DNA from: Deltaproteobacteria bacterium
GTDB lineage: Bacteria > Myxococcota > Myxococcia > Myxococcales > 40CM-4-68-19
Assembly: GCA_005879095.1 (NCBI GenBank)
Contig: VBLM01000427.1
Coordinates: 1-5,382 of the forward strand
Length of the DNA: 5,382 bases
Reading direction: 5' to 3'
Positions within the stretch are counted from its first letter, which is position 1. Each line of letters begins with the position of its first letter. Below are positions 1-5,382 of this stretch, piece after piece. Both the position numbers and the translations under genes were made by a program. A model generated the notes under the pieces. The model ran no database searches, was not told the origin of the DNA, and saw nothing but the letters and a program-made list of their open reading frames with translations.

Positions 1-136
1 CGAGATGGGTGAAGGCCGAGGGGCTGGTCGGGTCCGAGACGGGGAAGTGATCGTAGAACGTGAAGGTGATGATGCTGAAGAGCATTACCGCGCTGACGAT
101 GGCGGTGGAACTCCAGTAGATGACTTTGTCTCTCAT
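1..136 (-). CDS. DoxX-like family membrane protein, N-terminal fragment (continues past left edge)
   Basis: A 45-codon open frame begins with ATG at 136 and runs off the left edge. It reads MRDKVIYWSSTAIVSAVM and then LFSIITFTFYDHFP, ending with AFTHL. A short polar start, one hydrophobic membrane segment (about residues 9-27), then an aromatic/acidic loop and an F-x-H-L motif is the usual N-terminus of DoxX-like (DoxX_2 type) small four-helix inner-membrane proteins. The start is fixed because an in-frame TGA overlaps the end of the sigma factor gene and no other ATG, GTG or TTG lies between. I see no Shine-Dalgarno sequence in the 34-base gap. DoxX-like genes are known neighbours of ECF sigma factors with fused C-terminal domains, so it is probably co-transcribed with, or a target of, the sigma factor upstream. 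The biochemical role of this family is poorly defined; quinone or redox-related functions have been proposed for some members. Only the first third or so is visible, so the family call rests on the N-terminus alone. Confidence 0.7.
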   Translation of the reverse strand, partial: MRDKVIYWSSTAIVSAVMLFSIITFTFYDHFPVSDPTSPSAFTHL

Positions 137-145
137 GCACTGGAA

Positions 146-173
146 GACGAGATAGCCGCCTGAAACGTGATCA
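146..173 (-). promoter_or_regulatory. Candidate ECF41-type promoter in front of the DoxX-like gene
   Basis: On the minus strand TGATCAC (173-167) is followed after 17 bases by CGTC (149-146). As I recall it, the ECF41 promoter has a TGTCACA -35 element and a CGTC -10 element at about this spacing. The -35 match is imperfect, with one extra base inside it. A start about seven bases after CGTC would fall a few bases before the DoxX ATG at 136, giving an almost leaderless mRNA, which would fit the missing Shine-Dalgarno sequence. CGTC is common in GC-rich DNA, so this is a hypothesis. Confidence 0.22.
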
Positions 174-1055
174 GTTCAGCGGTCCGATGTGGCGCAGGCG
201 TTCCGGGTCGCCCTGGAAGAACACGTGGCGGATCTTTCGGTCGGCTACCGAGACCAGCATGGCCGCCAGCGCGCGGCCGCCGAGGAAGACGACCATGGCA
301 GGCTCTCCGTTGAGCATGCGCTCGCGGAACTCGAGCCGCGCAGACGGGTCCTGTCTGGTGAAGGCCTCGATCAGCGCGGCGATCCGGCGCGCTCCGACGA
401 CCGGTCGGCCGATGTTGCGCAGGCGCCCGTAGCGCCGCTCGCCTGGACCACCGTCGGCGATGAGCACCGCGTCTTCGGCGAGCATCTCGAGCAGCGACGA
501 CTGGTCGCCGCCCGTGATGGCCTCGATGAACCTGGTCAGGATCCGCCGATGCTCCTCCGGCGAGGTCCGGAGCACGCGCCGCTCGGTCGCCACATTCTCA
601 CGCGCCCGCTTGAGCAGCTGCCGGCAGGCTGCGTCGTTCTTCTTGAGAATCGAGCCGATCTCGGCGTGGCTCATGTCGAAGACGTCGTGCAGGAGGAGAA
701 CCGCCCGTTCCGCCGGCGTCAGGCGCTGCAGCAGGACCAGAAAGGCCATCGAGATCTGGTCGAGCATTTCGACGCGCCCGATCCCGGCCTCGTCCAGGTC
801 GACGGGCTCGGGCAACCGGTCGCTCCGGCTCTCCTCGCGCCGGGCCCTCGCCGAGCCGAGCTCGTCGAGACAGAGCCGTGCAACCGTCGTGATCAAGAAC
901 GCTTTCGGCTCGTCGACCTCGGTCTTGCGCTGCTGCCAGCGCACCCAGGCCTCCTGGATGACGTCCTCAGCGCGGGCCACCTCGCCCAGCATCCGGTAGG
1001 CGAGCGCGAGGAGCGCAGGCCGGTTGGATTCGAACATCGCCGCGTCGTCGGTCAT
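171..1055 (-). CDS. ECF41-type (SigJ-like) RNA polymerase sigma factor with C-terminal SnoaL-like domain
   Basis: A 294-residue alternative sigma factor that would direct core RNA polymerase to a small set of promoters. Region 2 spans about residues 8-75 and includes AYRMLGEVARAEDVIQEAW, the region 2 core signature. Region 4 spans about 103-157, with the helix-turn-helix around MSHAEIGSILKKNDAACRQL. The linker has RLPEPV (80-85), matching the WLPEP motif typical of ECF41 with Trp replaced by Arg. A SnoaL-like (NTF2 fold) domain follows from about 166 to the end, with DGGPGERR (201-208) in place of the family DGGG motif and GDPERL (282-287) in place of NPDKL. In this group the fused domain takes over regulation of activity, and no separate anti-sigma gene is seen here. 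ATG 1055 is chosen because AGGAG lies four bases upstream; an in-frame ATG at 1037 gives the shorter start usual for relatives but has no ribosome site. That AGGAG sits inside a perfect inverted repeat. The DoxX-like gene follows after 34 bases. Confidence 0.92.
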   Translation of the reverse strand: MTDDAAMFESNRPALLALAYRMLGEVARAEDVIQEAWVRWQQRKTEVDEPKAFLITTVARLCLDELGSARARREESRSDRLPEPVDLDEAGIGRVEMLDQISMAFLVLLQRLTPAERAVLLLHDVFDMSHAEIGSILKKNDAACRQLLKRARENVATERRVLRTSPEEHRRILTRFIEAITGGDQSSLLEMLAEDAVLIADGGPGERRYGRLRNIGRPVVGARRIAALIEAFTRQDPSARLEFRERMLNGEPAMVVFLGGRALAAMLVSVADRKIRHVFFQGDPERLRHIGPLN

Positions 1056-1059
1056 GCGA

Positions 1060-1087
1060 CTCCTGCCCTTCAGATGAAGGGCAGGAG
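1060..1087 (-). promoter_or_regulatory. Perfect 13-bp inverted repeat covering the sigma factor ribosome binding site
   Basis: The arms CTCCTGCCCTTCA (1060-1072) and TGAAGGGCAGGAG (1075-1087) are exact reverse complements separated by two bases; beyond one mismatch, two more outer pairs are possible (1057-1058 with 1089-1090). In mRNA it would fold to an 11-bp stem with a six-base loop, or nearly 13 bp with a tighter loop. The 3' arm ends in AGGAG four bases before the sigma factor ATG, so the stem pairs the Shine-Dalgarno sequence with a CTCCT that resembles the 16S rRNA anti-SD. The upstream lipoprotein stop is only 16 bases away. There is no T-tract on either side, so it is not a classical intrinsic terminator. 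Alternatives are a dimeric repressor operator or a U-less terminator or mRNA 3' stabiliser. The repeat is certain; its role is inferred. Confidence 0.65.
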
Positions 1088-1103
1088 CCGGAGATTCCGC
1101 GGG

Positions 1104-2963
1104 CTAGGGGTTGTTCGTGGCGGTCACCGAGGTGACCTTGGTGTAGGTCTGCGTCTGCGAGTCCTTGCCGGCGCAGAGCGCGTTGGCGTCGGTCACCGTC
1201 GCGAACAGCGACTCCGTGAAGCAGAAGGTCGAGTCGCTCGGGTCGATGAGGCAGTCGGAGCCGGAGCAGCTCAGCGCCGGATTGCCCGTCCAGCTGACCG
1301 TGTTCACGCCCGATCCTCCGCCGACCGTCGCGTGATACGTGACCGCGTCGGTCGTCATCGCCGGGCAGGAGAGGCCGGTCGCGCTCGGGCTGATGCTGAT
1401 CGTCAGCGGCGAGAGCGGCGTTACGTTCGCTTGCGCCGATGCCGTGCAGGTGAGGCCATCGCTGCGGCCGGTGTCGGTGATGGTGACCGCCCCGGTGTAG
1501 CTCACGTTGCCGGTGCCGACGCTCACGGAGCCGCTCTTGGTGGTCGACGACGGCGGATTCACGGTGCCGCCGCCCGAGAAGGCCCAGGCGTAGGAGAACG
1601 AGCCGGTGCCTCCGCTCGCGCTCGCATCGTAGGTGAAGCTGTTGTTGCAGGTGGCCGCGAGCGAGGGCGTGACGGCCGGCGGGTTGAAGTTGGTGACCTG
1701 GTTGGTGGCGGCCGTCGCGTTGCAGGAGGCCGCGTTCGGGTCGCTCACGCTGACGGTGGCGGTGTGTGTTCCAGCGGGCAGATCGATTGCGCCGCTGCAT
1801 CCCGAGGCCGTCGCTGCGCCGTTGTCGAACGACCACGAGCAGGTCGGGTTGACGATAGGCTGCCCGTCTGCGCCCGTGGCGCTGGTCAGCTGGTACTGGA
1901 CGCTCAAGCCGCAGGTCGCGGTCAAGGAAGCGGTCGCGGTCGGGCTGCCGAAGTTGAACTGCGCCGGACCGGCGAGATCCTTGAGGTCAGGGCTGGTCGC
2001 GCCCGAGCCCGAGGACCGGGTGATGACCGAGCCGAAGAAGACGGCGCCGCACAGGCTTCCCCCGCCGGTGAAGATGCTCATCGGAACCGCCGCCTCGGCG
2101 AAAACCTCGGGATCGAGGTTGCCGCCGGCCTGCGCGATGACGCCGAGCGCGCCCAGGCTGCCCGGAGCCGTGATGGTCGTGTTCACGGCGACCGCCGCGA
2201 CGCCGGAGAGATTCTCGCTCCAGAGGCTGCTGGTGAAGTCGATGGCGGCTACCGCCGTCGTGTTGTCCTGGTTTCGCGTCGCGGTGAAGACGCGCAGAAG
2301 CGGAGTGCCGTTCGGATGGAAATGCCCGCCCAGCAGTACGTCGCCGGACGAGATGTCGTACATCAGCCGCTGCTCGGTGGCCTTGCACGGTGCCTGTCCG
2401 AGGACGAGCCTCGGCGTCTTGCGAGTGAAAAGCCAGTAATATCCAGCATCTCCGTTGTTGTTGGAGCGCTGCACGGCGAAGTAGCCGTAGGTCGAGTTGT
2501 TGGCGGCGGCGACGTAGGTGAGGTCCATCTTGCTGAGCACCTGGCTGGAGCCGACGCACTCGTTCGACCCCGGGAACGAGGTGGAATCCGGTCCCTTGAC
2601 GTTTGCGTCGAGAATCCTGTGATTGGCGAGGTCGCCGCCGAGATCGTTCCAGTCGATGAAGTTGGCCGGGCCGCCGGTCGGCTTCTGCACCGAGGCGGTG
2701 CCGTCGGCAGGATCGGGCCCGGTGAAGAGGTTGGCATCATCGGGCTGCGCTCCGGAGCCGAACTGATCGATCTCGAGCGAGGCGTTGATGAAGGTGTTGA
2801 GCACCGCGGACGCCGGCGCCGTGTCGGCATTCGCCAGCGACACCCTGGGCGCCATCGCGCGCCGGTTCTCGACGGGTCCCCTTTCCGCCGCACCATCGCA
2901 AGCAGCCACGGCAAGCGCCAAGATACACACCACCGCAAACGTCGGACCTCGGTTTCCTCTCAT
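1104..2963 (-). CDS. Large lipoprotein: conserved N-terminal domain of unknown function plus PKD/Ig-like repeats
   Basis: A 619-residue exported protein. ATG 2963 is chosen because GGAGGAG lies just upstream and the protein then begins with a proper lipoprotein signal: MRGNRG, a hydrophobic core, and the lipobox VAAC with Cys22 as the predicted lipidated residue. A longer frame back to a TTG at 3023 has no ribosome site and would bury the signal. Asp23 follows the Cys, which in enterobacteria favours inner-membrane retention; whether that applies here is unknown. Residues about 50-335 form a domain with FIDWNDLGGDLANHRILDA, then PGSNECVGSSQVLSKMDLTY, AVQRSNNNGDAGYYWLF and GGHFHPNG. I recognise this style from hypothetical surface proteins of environmental bacteria but cannot assign a function. 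Residues about 340-619 are Thr/Ser/Gly-rich with about three degenerate PKD/Ig-like repeats (for example TCSWSFDNG, SFSYAWAFSGGG, NTVSWTGNPALSC) and eleven cysteines, suggesting disulfide-stabilised extracytoplasmic modules. No C-terminal anchor or sorting tag is seen. The sigma factor starts 48 bases downstream. Confidence 0.85.
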   Translation of the reverse strand: MRGNRGPTFAVVCILALAVAACDGAAERGPVENRRAMAPRVSLANADTAPASAVLNTFINASLEIDQFGSGAQPDDANLFTGPDPADGTASVQKPTGGPANFIDWNDLGGDLANHRILDANVKGPDSTSFPGSNECVGSSQVLSKMDLTYVAAANNSTYGYFAVQRSNNNGDAGYYWLFTRKTPRLVLGQAPCKATEQRLMYDISSGDVLLGGHFHPNGTPLLRVFTATRNQDNTTAVAAIDFTSSLWSENLSGVAAVAVNTTITAPGSLGALGVIAQAGGNLDPEVFAEAAVPMSIFTGGGSLCGAVFFGSVITRSSGSGATSPDLKDLAGPAQFNFGSPTATASLTATCGLSVQYQLTSATGADGQPIVNPTCSWSFDNGAATASGCSGAIDLPAGTHTATVSVSDPNAASCNATAATNQVTNFNPPAVTPSLAATCNNSFTYDASASGGTGSFSYAWAFSGGGTVNPPSSTTKSGSVSVGTGNVSYTGAVTITDTGRSDGLTCTASAQANVTPLSPLTISISPSATGLSCPAMTTDAVTYHATVGGGSGVNTVSWTGNPALSCSGSDCLIDPSDSTFCFTESLFATVTDANALCAGKDSQTQTYTKVTSVTATNNP

Positions 2964-2966
2964 GTG

Positions 2967-2973
2967 CTCCTCC
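2967..2973 (-). promoter_or_regulatory. Ribosome binding site that fixes the lipoprotein start
   Basis: GGAGGAG on the minus strand lies three bases before ATG 2963, or five bases counting from the inner GGAGG. It is the strongest Shine-Dalgarno sequence in the window and decides for the 619-residue lipoprotein start over the upstream in-frame TTG at 3023. Confidence 0.8.
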
Positions 2974-3039
2974 GGGCGAGGGAACACCGTCGTCCGCGGA
3001 TGCGGGCGACCGCCTACGTTCAAATTTTCGCCTGGCCGT

Positions 3040-3054
3040 CCCCCCTGAAGGGGG
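3040..3054. repeat. Short GC-rich inverted repeat upstream of the lipoprotein
   Basis: CCCCC, TGAA, GGGGG makes a five-bp all-GC stem with a four-base loop. It is 77 bases or more upstream of the lipoprotein ATG. No T-run follows on either strand, so it is not a standard terminator. It shares the heptamer TGAAGGG with the larger repeat at 1060-1087, which could be chance or a common half-site. Confidence 0.4.
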
Positions 3055-3135
3055 CGCTCTACGCCTGGGGCGGAGAAGAACGCAAGACGCAGAACGACAT
3101 CGATCGGGAGTGCGTTTCACTCTCGCCGCAATATT

Positions 3136-3471
3136 TCACGCGATCAGATCCAGAAACGCGCGAGACGACAGGATCTCCACACCAGCGTGCTCGCCGGGAT
3201 CAAGAAACGCGCGATCGCCCGTGACGACGCAGGCGGCGCGCCCCTCGAGAGCCGCGGCGACGTACTTGCCTCGAACCAGAGTTGCGCGTCAACGCCACGG
3301 AGCATCTTGCGCACCTTGGGATAAGCCGAGGGCACGAAGCACTTCCTCCACGATGGCAGGCGAGAGCACGAGTTCGAAGGCGGCGTCCCGCAGAAACCGC
3401 TGGACGAGCATGCCCGGCGTTCCGCCCGGCTGGATGATGGCGCTGATGTAGACGTTCGCGTCGAGGACCAC
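3136..3471 (-). pseudogene. Decayed PIN-domain ribonuclease toxin (frameshift plus internal deletion)
   Basis: Three pieces of a PIN-domain protein read in order on the minus strand. Piece one (3471-3325) gives VVLDANVYISAIIQPGGTPG, then FELVLSPAIVEEVLRALG, with the first catalytic Asp and the helix Glu. An extra T at 3323-3324 shifts the frame; piece two (3323 to about 3270) gives YPKVRKMLRGVDAQLWFEA. Piece three, back in the first frame, gives GKYVAAALEGRAACVVTGDR, then AFLDPGEHAGVEILSSRAFL and a TGA at 3138-3136. Family members (COG1569-like type II toxins) are about 135-145 residues and have some 25-30 more residues between pieces two and three, including the acidic DPDD motif, which is absent here. 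So both the frame and the active site are broken. Without the insertion repaired, translation ends at TGA 3291-3289. The GTG at 3471 has no ribosome site and there is no room for an antitoxin in the 85-base gap to the kinase. The single-base insertion could be a sequencing error; the deletion cannot easily be one. Confidence 0.8.
3147..3214. repeat. 17-bp near-perfect direct repeat inside the PIN remnant
   Basis: GATCCAGAAACGCGCGA (3147-3163) and GATCAAGAAACGCGCGA (3198-3214) match at 16 of 17 positions and are offset by exactly 51 bases. On the coding strand both encode RAFLD in the same frame, in GDRAFLDP and SSRAFLDL. These correspond to two natural positions in PIN proteins, so the repeat is probably coincidental similarity of coding sequence. 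Confidence 0.55.
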
Positions 3472-3556
3472 GCGGACGCGCGCCCGAGCCGCTGGACTTC
3501 AACCAGTACCCAGTCTTCACGCACGACGAGTTCGCTACCTGTGGCGTCTCAAGTAA

Positions 3557-5382
3557 TCAGTCGAGCGGTAGGTTCATCTTCTTCAGCAGCGCCGGGTAGC
3601 GCCGGTCGCCGCGGATGGTGCGCAGCATCGCGTCGCACTTGACCCAGCGCATGCGCAGATCGTGGCGATCGTAGGCGCGATCGAGCCACTCGAACGCGGC
3701 GTCGCGATCGCCCCACCAACCGTAGACGGTGGCGACGCCGTATGCGACGTCGCCCTCGGGGCCGTCCGCCATGGCGCGCAACGTTTCCAGCGCTTTTTCG
3801 TCGTGCTGCGCGATGGCGGTGAAGACGAGGCGGTCGACCTGCCGGGGCATCTTCGCCACCAGCGCCAGCGCCTTCGCCGGCTGGCCTTCGAGCAATTCGA
3901 CTTCCGCCAACCCCCGCGCCGCCGAAATGTTCTCCGGCGAGATCTCCTGCGAATGCGCGTATGCCTCGCGTGCCGCCTGCAACTGGCCGTCCTGGCCGAG
4001 AAAAGCGCCGAGATTCGTCCATCCGATGGAGTTGAGCGGATCCTGCTCCAGAGAGCTCCGCCCAAGCCCGATCGCTTCTTTGAGACGCCCCATCTTCTGC
4101 TGGAAGATCGCCCTCCCATTGAGGCCGTGATTGTCGAAAGGCGCGAGCGCGGCAGCCCGGTCCAGGTCGGCGCGCGCGCCGTCCCAGTCCCAGAACAGCT
4201 GGGACTTGACCCACGCGCGGCTGACATATGCGCCCGGCAGGTCGGGAGCGGCGGCGAGCGCGTGCTCGACGGCATCGAGCGCGCTGCGGGCGCGCTGCAG
4301 CGTCTCCGTGCGCGGCGCGTCGAGCGACAGATTCCCGCGCACGGCCGCCAGATAGAACCAGCCCGGCGCGTACGTCGGTTCGAGGGCGACGGCCTTCTCC
4401 AGCGTCTCGACGGCGCGACGCTGGCTCTCCTTCGTCTGCTGCAACCCGAGCGAGCGACCCAGCAGCGCCAGCCGGTACGCTTCGGGATCCTTGGCGGGTT
4501 GCAGCCGGAACGGAACCGGCGCTCCAGGCAGCAGCTTCACTTTCAGCGCCTCGACCACCGCCATCGCCAGCTCGCCCTGGATCTTGAAGATGTCGGTCAA
4601 CTCGCGGTCGTACTGCTTCGACCAGAGGTGGAACCCGTCCTTCGCGCTGATCAGCTGCGCGGTGATGCGCACCCGGTTGCCCGACTTGCGCACGCTCCCT
4701 TCCAGAAGCGTGGCGACGTTCAGCTTGCGGGCGATGCTGGCGAGATCCTCGTTCTTGCCCTTGAAGGAAAACGCTGATGTCCGCCCCGCCACGCGCAGCC
4801 CGTCGACCTGCGCGAGAGCATTGAGGATTTCCTCGGCGATGCCGTCGGAGAAGTACTCCTGGTCCTTGGCGGGGCTCAGGTCGGCGAACGGCAGCACCGC
4901 GATGGAAGGCGGGCCGTCCTTCGCCGCGGCGGGCGCCGGCCGCGCGAGAAAGGCATTCCAGACGGCAGCGGTGATAGCGGCGACAGTGACCATTCCGGCG
5001 AGCGTGACGATTGCAGCCCGCCGTCGAGATCGTCGGACCGCGGCCACCGCCTCGCCACGCGAGACCGCGCGGAGATCATCGAGCAACTGACCGGCATCGG
5101 CGTAGCGCGCCGCCGCGTCTTTCTCGAGGCAGCGCGTGATCACCGCCGCAAGCGGTCCAACGGGCGCCGGAGTGGCCGGCTCGTGCACGATGGCGTACGC
5201 GGTCGCCATGTTGTCGTCGCGCTGGAACGGTGGCTTGCCGGAGAGCATCTCGGAGATCACGCAGCCGCAGGCAAAGACATCGGAGCGCGCGTCGGCCGGG
5301 TCGCCGTGGACCTGTTCGGGAGACATGTACGCCGGGGTGCCCAGCACCGTCCCCGCTTCGGTGCGAAAGGCTTCGCCCGACT
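3557..5382 (-). CDS. Membrane Ser/Thr protein kinase with TolB/FlgO-like and TPR sensor region (5' end beyond window)
   Basis: The frame is open to the right edge; 607 residues are visible (5380-3557). The visible start is the activation segment and C-lobe of a Hanks-type kinase: GTVLGTPAYMSPEQ with the APE-equivalent SPE, RSDVFACGCVISEML (subdomain IX Asp), and RCLEKDAAARY (subdomain XI Arg). The ATP-binding lobe and the HRD and DFG motifs lie outside the window, so activity cannot be judged. An Arg-rich stretch (RRSRRR) then precedes one membrane helix (visible residues about 122-145), which places the kinase in the cytoplasm. Next, about residues 158-283, comes a TolB/FlgO-like domain: PSIAVLPFADLSPAKDQEYF, LLEGSVRKSGNRVRITAQL, and SKQYDREL. 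From about 296 to the end are TPR-like helical repeats (WTNLGAFLGQDGQLQAAREA among them), closing with AFEWLDRAYDRHDLR and YPALLKKMNLP, typical for this architecture. It resembles the abundant kinase-TPR sensors of Acidobacteriota and relatives. The signal and substrates are unknown. Confidence 0.92.
   Translation of the reverse strand, partial: SGEAFRTEAGTVLGTPAYMSPEQVHGDPADARSDVFACGCVISEMLSGKPPFQRDDNMATAYAIVHEPATPAPVGPLAAVITRCLEKDAAARYADAGQLLDDLRAVSRGEAVAAVRRSRRRAAIVTLAGMVTVAAITAAVWNAFLARPAPAAAKDGPPSIAVLPFADLSPAKDQEYFSDGIAEEILNALAQVDGLRVAGRTSAFSFKGKNEDLASIARKLNVATLLEGSVRKSGNRVRITAQLISAKDGFHLWSKQYDRELTDIFKIQGELAMAVVEALKVKLLPGAPVPFRLQPAKDPEAYRLALLGRSLGLQQTKESQRRAVETLEKAVALEPTYAPGWFYLAAVRGNLSLDAPRTETLQRARSALDAVEHALAAAPDLPGAYVSRAWVKSQLFWDWDGARADLDRAAALAPFDNHGLNGRAIFQQKMGRLKEAIGLGRSSLEQDPLNSIGWTNLGAFLGQDGQLQAAREAYAHSQEISPENISAARGLAEVELLEGQPAKALALVAKMPRQVDRLVFTAIAQHDEKALETLRAMADGPEGDVAYGVATVYGWWGDRDAAFEWLDRAYDRHDLRMRWVKCDAMLRTIRGDRRYPALLKKMNLPLD

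Larger units (their letters stand above)
2964..3135 (-). other. Intergenic gap upstream of the lipoprotein; no confident promoter
   Basis: This 172-base gap between the PIN pseudogene stop and the lipoprotein start must hold the lipoprotein promoter if the gene has its own. I find no good sigma-70 pair: the best, TTGCGT followed after 18 bases by TAGAGC, is weak. There is one short AT-rich patch (AAAATTTGAA, about 3018-3027) that stands out from the GC-rich surroundings, and one GC-rich stem (3040-3054). No open frame of interest is present. Confidence 0.5.

Noticed and set aside
1122..1137. A palindrome GGTCACC-GA-GGTGACC near the end of the lipoprotein gene
   Set aside because: It lies in codons for VTSVT, where repeated Val-Thr codons produce such symmetry; no further evidence supports a binding site.
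1633..2439. A 268-codon plus-strand open frame opposite the lipoprotein
   Set aside because: Its Ala/Val-rich composition reflects the complementary strand of Thr/Ser/Gly-rich repeats; no ribosome site or domain was seen.
2964..3023. A 20-residue N-terminal extension of the lipoprotein from TTG 3023
   Set aside because: There is no Shine-Dalgarno sequence at the TTG, and the extension would sit in front of an otherwise standard lipoprotein signal with a strong ribosome site at ATG 2963.
3040..3054. The CCCCC-TGAA-GGGGG stem as an intrinsic terminator
   Set aside because: No T-run follows on either strand and the stem is only five base pairs.
189..3224. A 1011-codon plus-strand open frame across the sigma factor and lipoprotein genes
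   Set aside because: It is the antisense shadow of two well-supported minus-strand genes in GC-rich DNA. Its translation is Arg/Ala/Gly-rich and low in complexity, with no recognisable domain.
3144..3524. A 126-codon minus-strand frame as an independent gene
   Set aside because: Only its middle (YPKVRKMLRGVDAQLWFEA) resembles a protein family, and that part is the frameshifted middle of the PIN remnant; the rest is out-of-frame translation.
3472..3556. A possible antitoxin remnant (VREDWVLVEVQRLGR) in front of the PIN pseudogene
   Set aside because: The open stretch is about 25 codons, has no ATG start or ribosome site and no recognisable antitoxin motif. I also see no terminator after the kinase stop here.
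3662..4777. A 371-codon plus-strand open frame opposite the kinase gene
   Set aside because: The opposite strand encodes clear TPR and TolB/FlgO-like sequence. The plus-strand product is Arg-rich with no motif.

Overview
This is a GC-rich window in which every gene I can support lies on the minus strand. The mix is a eukaryotic-type Ser/Thr kinase fused to a TolB/FlgO-like and TPR sensor region, a large PKD-like lipoprotein, and an ECF41-type sigma factor next to a DoxX-family gene. This suggests a Gram-negative, soil-type bacterium such as Acidobacteriota, Myxococcota or a relative. The assignment is inferred from gene content only, as no rRNA or other phylogenetic marker is present.

Layout in the direction of transcription (right to left): (1) 5382-3557, the C-terminal part of a membrane Ser/Thr kinase, with its N-lobe beyond the right edge. 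(2) 3471-3136, a decayed PIN-domain toxin with a one-base insertion and an internal deletion that removed the acidic DPDD region. (3) A 172-base gap (3135-2964) with a GC-rich stem but no convincing promoter. (4) 2963-1104, a 619-residue lipoprotein with a conserved N-terminal domain of unknown function and Cys-rich Ig/PKD-like repeats. (5) A perfect 13-bp inverted repeat (1060-1087) in the 48-base gap before the next gene; it covers that gene's Shine-Dalgarno sequence. (6) 1055-171, an ECF41-type sigma factor with a fused C-terminal SnoaL-like domain. (7) From 136 to the left edge, the first 45 codons of a DoxX-family membrane protein, 34 bases after the sigma factor.

The sigma factor and the DoxX gene look like one regulatory unit. 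ECF41 factors carry their own regulatory SnoaL-like domain and commonly sit beside the genes they control, and the short gap before doxX has a rough match to an ECF41 promoter. The most interesting point is the perfect inverted repeat over the sigma factor's ribosome binding site. It could hide the site in an RNA hairpin, act as an operator, or be a terminator without a U-tract. No link between the lipoprotein or the kinase and the sigma factor is shown beyond shared strand and short spacing.
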